Shown piece by piece: positions 62,018-64,000 of a stretch of 64,000 nucleotides of DNA. Below the pieces are notes generated by a model. The model saw nothing but the letters and a program-made list of their open reading frames with translations. It did not search any database and was not told the origin of the DNA. The position numbers and the translations under genes are program-made. The DNA is from Clostridium sp. D33t1_170424_F3. GTDB taxonomy: Bacteria > Bacillota > Clostridia > Oscillospirales > Acutalibacteraceae. The stretch covers positions 27,117 to 91,116 of the forward strand of contig NZ_JADPEG010000015.1 in assembly GCF_015667585.1 (NCBI RefSeq), written 5' to 3'. The first letter of the stretch is position 1. Every line of letters starts with the position of its first letter.

Positions 62018-62660
62018 GGATCGGAGTGTCCAGGAAAATCTTGGCCTGGTGCACGCGTGCGCGAAGCGCTTTAAAGGGCGCGGCATCGAGTACGACGATC
62101 TGTATCAGGCAGGATGTCTGGGGCTGGTCAAAGCAGTGGATCATTTTGACGAAAGCCGCGGCCTGCGGTTTTCCACCTATGCGGTGCCAGTTATATTGGG
62201 GGAGATGCGCCGTCTGTTTCGGGATGGAGGAGCGGTGAAGGTAGGCCGGTCGCTGAAGGAGCTTTCCGTACGCGCTTCCAGGAAAGCCGCTGAATTTGCA
62301 GAAAAGGAAGGGCGCTCCCCAACGGTCGGAGAGCTGGCGGAGCTTTTGGGAGTGGAGCCTTCGGAAGCCGCGCAGGCGCTTGGCGCTGCACAGATGCCTC
62401 TTTCTTTGACTGCATCGGAAGAAGAAGGCGGCGGGCAGATCGACGTCAGCGTGGAGGGGGAGGACGAGAAAATTGCGGAAATACTGTCTCTCAAGCAGGT
62501 TGTTAAGGAGTTGCCGCCCAAGGATCAGAACATTATCTATTTCCGATACTTTAAAAGGCGAACCCAAACAGAGACGGCACAGGCACTGGGCATGACACAG
62601 GTGCAGGTTTCCCGCCGGGAAAAGGTGATTTTGCAGGAGCTGCGAAGAAAGTTGGTATAA
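62010..62660 (+). CDS. sigF: Sporulation sigma factor F
   Basis: 216 residues. Region 2 contains EYDDLYQAGCLGLVKAVDHF and LRFSTYAVPVILGEMRRLFR; region 3 PTVGELAELLGV; region 4 ELPPKDQNIIYFRYFKRRTQ with the helix-turn-helix TETAQALGMTQVQVSRREKV. First compartment-specific sigma factor of the forespore. The order spoIIAA-spoIIAB-sigF separates it from sigma G. The start overlaps the spoIIAB end. Confidence 0.96.
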   Translation: MDRDRSVQENLGLVHACAKRFKGRGIEYDDLYQAGCLGLVKAVDHFDESRGLRFSTYAVPVILGEMRRLFRDGGAVKVGRSLKELSVRASRKAAEFAEKEGRSPTVGELAELLGVEPSEAAQALGAAQMPLSLTASEEEGGGQIDVSVEGEDEKIAEILSLKQVVKELPPKDQNIIYFRYFKRRTQTETAQALGMTQVQVSRREKVILQELRRKLV

Positions 62661-62701
62661 AAACAGCAGGAGAAGACGCAACGTCTTCTCCTGCTGTTTT
62701 T
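62659..62701. terminator. Bidirectional terminator between sigF and metA
   Basis: A perfect 20-bp stem (62659-62678 with 62682-62701) around a CAA loop, A5 and T5 at its ends. Confidence 0.95.
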
Positions 62702-63623
62702 ATACTTCCGTCAAATCTTTCAAATCATACGGAGTCTGCTGATATACATAATAATTGAGCCAGTTGGAAAACAAAAGGTGTGCGTGTCCGCGCCAGGAAA
62801 AATGGGGCTGTAAATCCGGATCGTTGTTGGGGAAGTAATTTTCCGGAATATGGGGCTTCAAGCCCTTGCGCACATCGCGGAAATACTCATTTGCCAATGT
62901 GTCCCGGTCGTATTCGCTGTGTCCGGTCACAAAAAACTGACGTCCATCTTTTTTCGCAACGAGATGGACTCCGGCAGCGCTGGAGGTGGAGAGAATGACA
63001 AGCTCTTTATGCGGTTCAATGTCTTCCCGGCGGATTTCCGTGTTGCGGGAGTGCGGCACATAAAAGCTATCGTCAAAGCCGCGGACTAAAGGATGATGCG
63101 GGTCCAGCACCCGGTGCAAATATATTCCGCTCAGTTTTTGCGGCAGCTGGTATTTGGGAATTCCAAAGTGGTGATACAGTCCTGCCTGCGCGCCCCAACA
63201 TATATGTAGAGTAGAGTAAACATTCCTGCGGCTCCAGTCCATGATGTGGCAGAGCTCTTCCCAATAATCGACTTGCTCAAACGGCATGTTTTCTACCGGA
63301 GCGCCCGTGATAATCATTCCGTCGAACTTGTCGTTCTTCAGTTCATCAAAGGTTTTATAGAAGGTGTTTAAATGGGAAGAGGAAGTGTTTTTCGATACAT
63401 GGGAGGCCATCTGCATCAATTCTACATCGACCTGCAAAGGCGTATTGCTTAAGACGCGTAAAAGGTGTGTTTCCGTCACAGGCTTAATTGGCATCAGATT
63501 CAGGATTACAATTTTCAGCGGACGTATGTCCTGCATATCTGCCCGCTCATGCGTCATAACAAAGATATTTTCTCCTTCAAGGACTTTAATGGCAGGCAGC
63601 TCCGCCTGAATTTTAATAGGCAT
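62700..63623 (-). CDS. metA: Homoserine O-acetyltransferase (MetA family)
   Basis: 307 residues; acylates homoserine for methionine synthesis. Catalytic Cys142 is in [15 protein letters not shown]; His and Glu of the triad are in [10 protein letters not shown]. Residue 111 is Glu (ITGAPVEN): in this family Glu at 111 is known to favour acetyl-CoA and Gly succinyl-CoA, so the acetyl reaction is predicted. The ribosome site is the weak GGGGG before ATG 63623. The region 63624-63773 holds TATACT-like sequence (minus strand) but no SAM riboswitch or T-box that I recognise. Confidence 0.94.
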   Translation of the reverse strand: MPIKIQAELPAIKVLEGENIFVMTHERADMQDIRPLKIVILNLMPIKPVTETHLLRVLSNTPLQVDVELMQMASHVSKNTSSSHLNTFYKTFDELKNDKFDGMIITGAPVENMPFEQVDYWEELCHIMDWSRRNVYSTLHICWGAQAGLYHHFGIPKYQLPQKLSGIYLHRVLDPHHPLVRGFDDSFYVPHSRNTEIRREDIEPHKELVILSTSSAAGVHLVAKKDGRQFFVTGHSEYDRDTLANEYFRDVRKGLKPHIPENYFPNNDPDLQPHFSWRGHAHLLFSNWLNYYVYQQTPYDLKDLTEV

Positions 63624-63773
63624 AGGATACCCCCGGTTCTATTGAGGATTTTCAAGTATTCGAGTATAATAAAGGTAAAAAGATACATACTGTTTCTAAG
63701 TATACCAAATTAACAGGAAAATCGCAAGATAATTGGTGGAAACAGATAGGATTAAAAAAATATCAAAAAAACG

Positions 63774-63802
63774 TTGACATTGTGGATTGCGTGTGATATT
63801 AT
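63774..63802 (+). promoter_or_regulatory. rRNA operon promoter P1
   Basis: TTGACA (63774-63779), 17-base spacer, TATTAT (63797-63802). Confidence 0.8.
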
Positions 63803-63834
63803 AGTGAAGCCGTCGAGAGACAGAGAAAAAATGC

Positions 63835-63863
63835 TTGACAGATTGAACGATAAGTGATATCAT
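63835..63863 (+). promoter_or_regulatory. rRNA operon promoter P2
   Basis: TTGACA (63835-63840), 17-base spacer, TATCAT (63858-63863), 61 bases after P1. Confidence 0.8.
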
Positions 63864-63869
63864 GAGAGA

Positions 63870-64000
63870 CAATCTCCTGTGTAACAAGACGGAAGATAAA
63901 GGACCTTGAAAATTAAACAACGTAAAGAAAAGAAGAACCCGTAATGACTTTGAGAGAAAAGCCCGCTTGAAAGAGCGGGAAGTACTTTCGGACAAAGGTT
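63870..64000 (+). other. rRNA operon leader (16S gene beyond the window)
   Basis: Contains GGACCTTGAAAATTAAACAA, the kind of sequence found ahead of 16S genes in Clostridia, and a hairpin CCCGCT-TGAAAG-AGCGGG region at 63962-63979. No mature rRNA sequence is seen before the window ends. Confidence 0.65.

Overview
The window reads as chromosomal DNA of a spore-forming, low-to-mid GC anaerobe of the Clostridia, plausibly Oscillospirales/Ruminococcaceae-like (an inference from overall gene style). Support comes from the spoIIAA-spoIIAB-sigF operon, reverse rubrerythrin with a PerR-like regulator, the two-subunit glycine decarboxylase (gcvPA/gcvPB), a glycine riboswitch, TTG/GTG starts behind strong Shine-Dalgarno sites, and vegetative promoters of the TTGACA-17-TATAAT type. 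The last 230 bases hold tandem promoters and the leader of an rRNA operon whose genes lie beyond the window.

Layout. 1-1540: a truncated DeoR-type regulator, thymidine kinase, and a tiny Cys/Gly-rich protein behind a sigma-K-like promoter. 1559-8482: glycine riboswitch and the gcvT-gcvH-gcvPA-gcvPB-lplA-lpdA operon, a self-contained glycine cleavage system with its lipoylation and reoxidation enzymes. 8481-16735: an AI-2E-type membrane protein, an RND/MMPL exporter with a secreted coiled-coil partner, an AraC regulator and a MarR regulator. 16749-18520: PTS enzyme I. 18586-26512: a promoter, a structured leader RNA with terminator, then potABCD, an M20 amidohydrolase, a NifH-like iron-sulfur ATPase and an N-acyl-D-amino-acid deacylase-like enzyme in one operon. 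26643-32493: a very large secreted GH31 enzyme. 32764-38800: topoisomerase III, a cytidylate-kinase-like protein, family 4 uracil-DNA glycosylase, PduL, and PdxS/PdxT. 38824-46930: a surface-sugar locus with a complete gene set for UDP-diacetamido-uronic acid synthesis (WbpA/B/E/D/I-like) plus a glycosyltransferase, and a divergent second sugar aminotransferase. 47076-48238: peroxide-response genes. 48270-51930: an exporter-like membrane protein and two flavoproteins. 52035-56850: a peptidoglycan deacetylase, a DUF3810 membrane protein with a zinc-protease motif, a Na/Pi cotransporter-PhoU fusion and a LURP-one-like protein. 56852-61160: valS and folC. 61179-62701: the spoIIA operon. 62700-63623: metA.

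The most unusual item is the NifH-like protein at 24066-24941. It keeps the deviant Walker A motif and both cluster-ligating cysteines of nitrogenase reductase (Cys97 and Cys133), but has an altered switch I and no NifD/NifK-like partner nearby. It sits between two amide hydrolases downstream of a polyamine-type ABC transporter. This suggests an undescribed import, deacylation and low-potential reduction pathway, but the substrate is unknown. Second-tier points are the structured RNA ahead of potA, the sigma-K-like Cys/Gly-rich gene, and the complete diacetylated aminouronic acid pathway in a Gram-positive-type genome.
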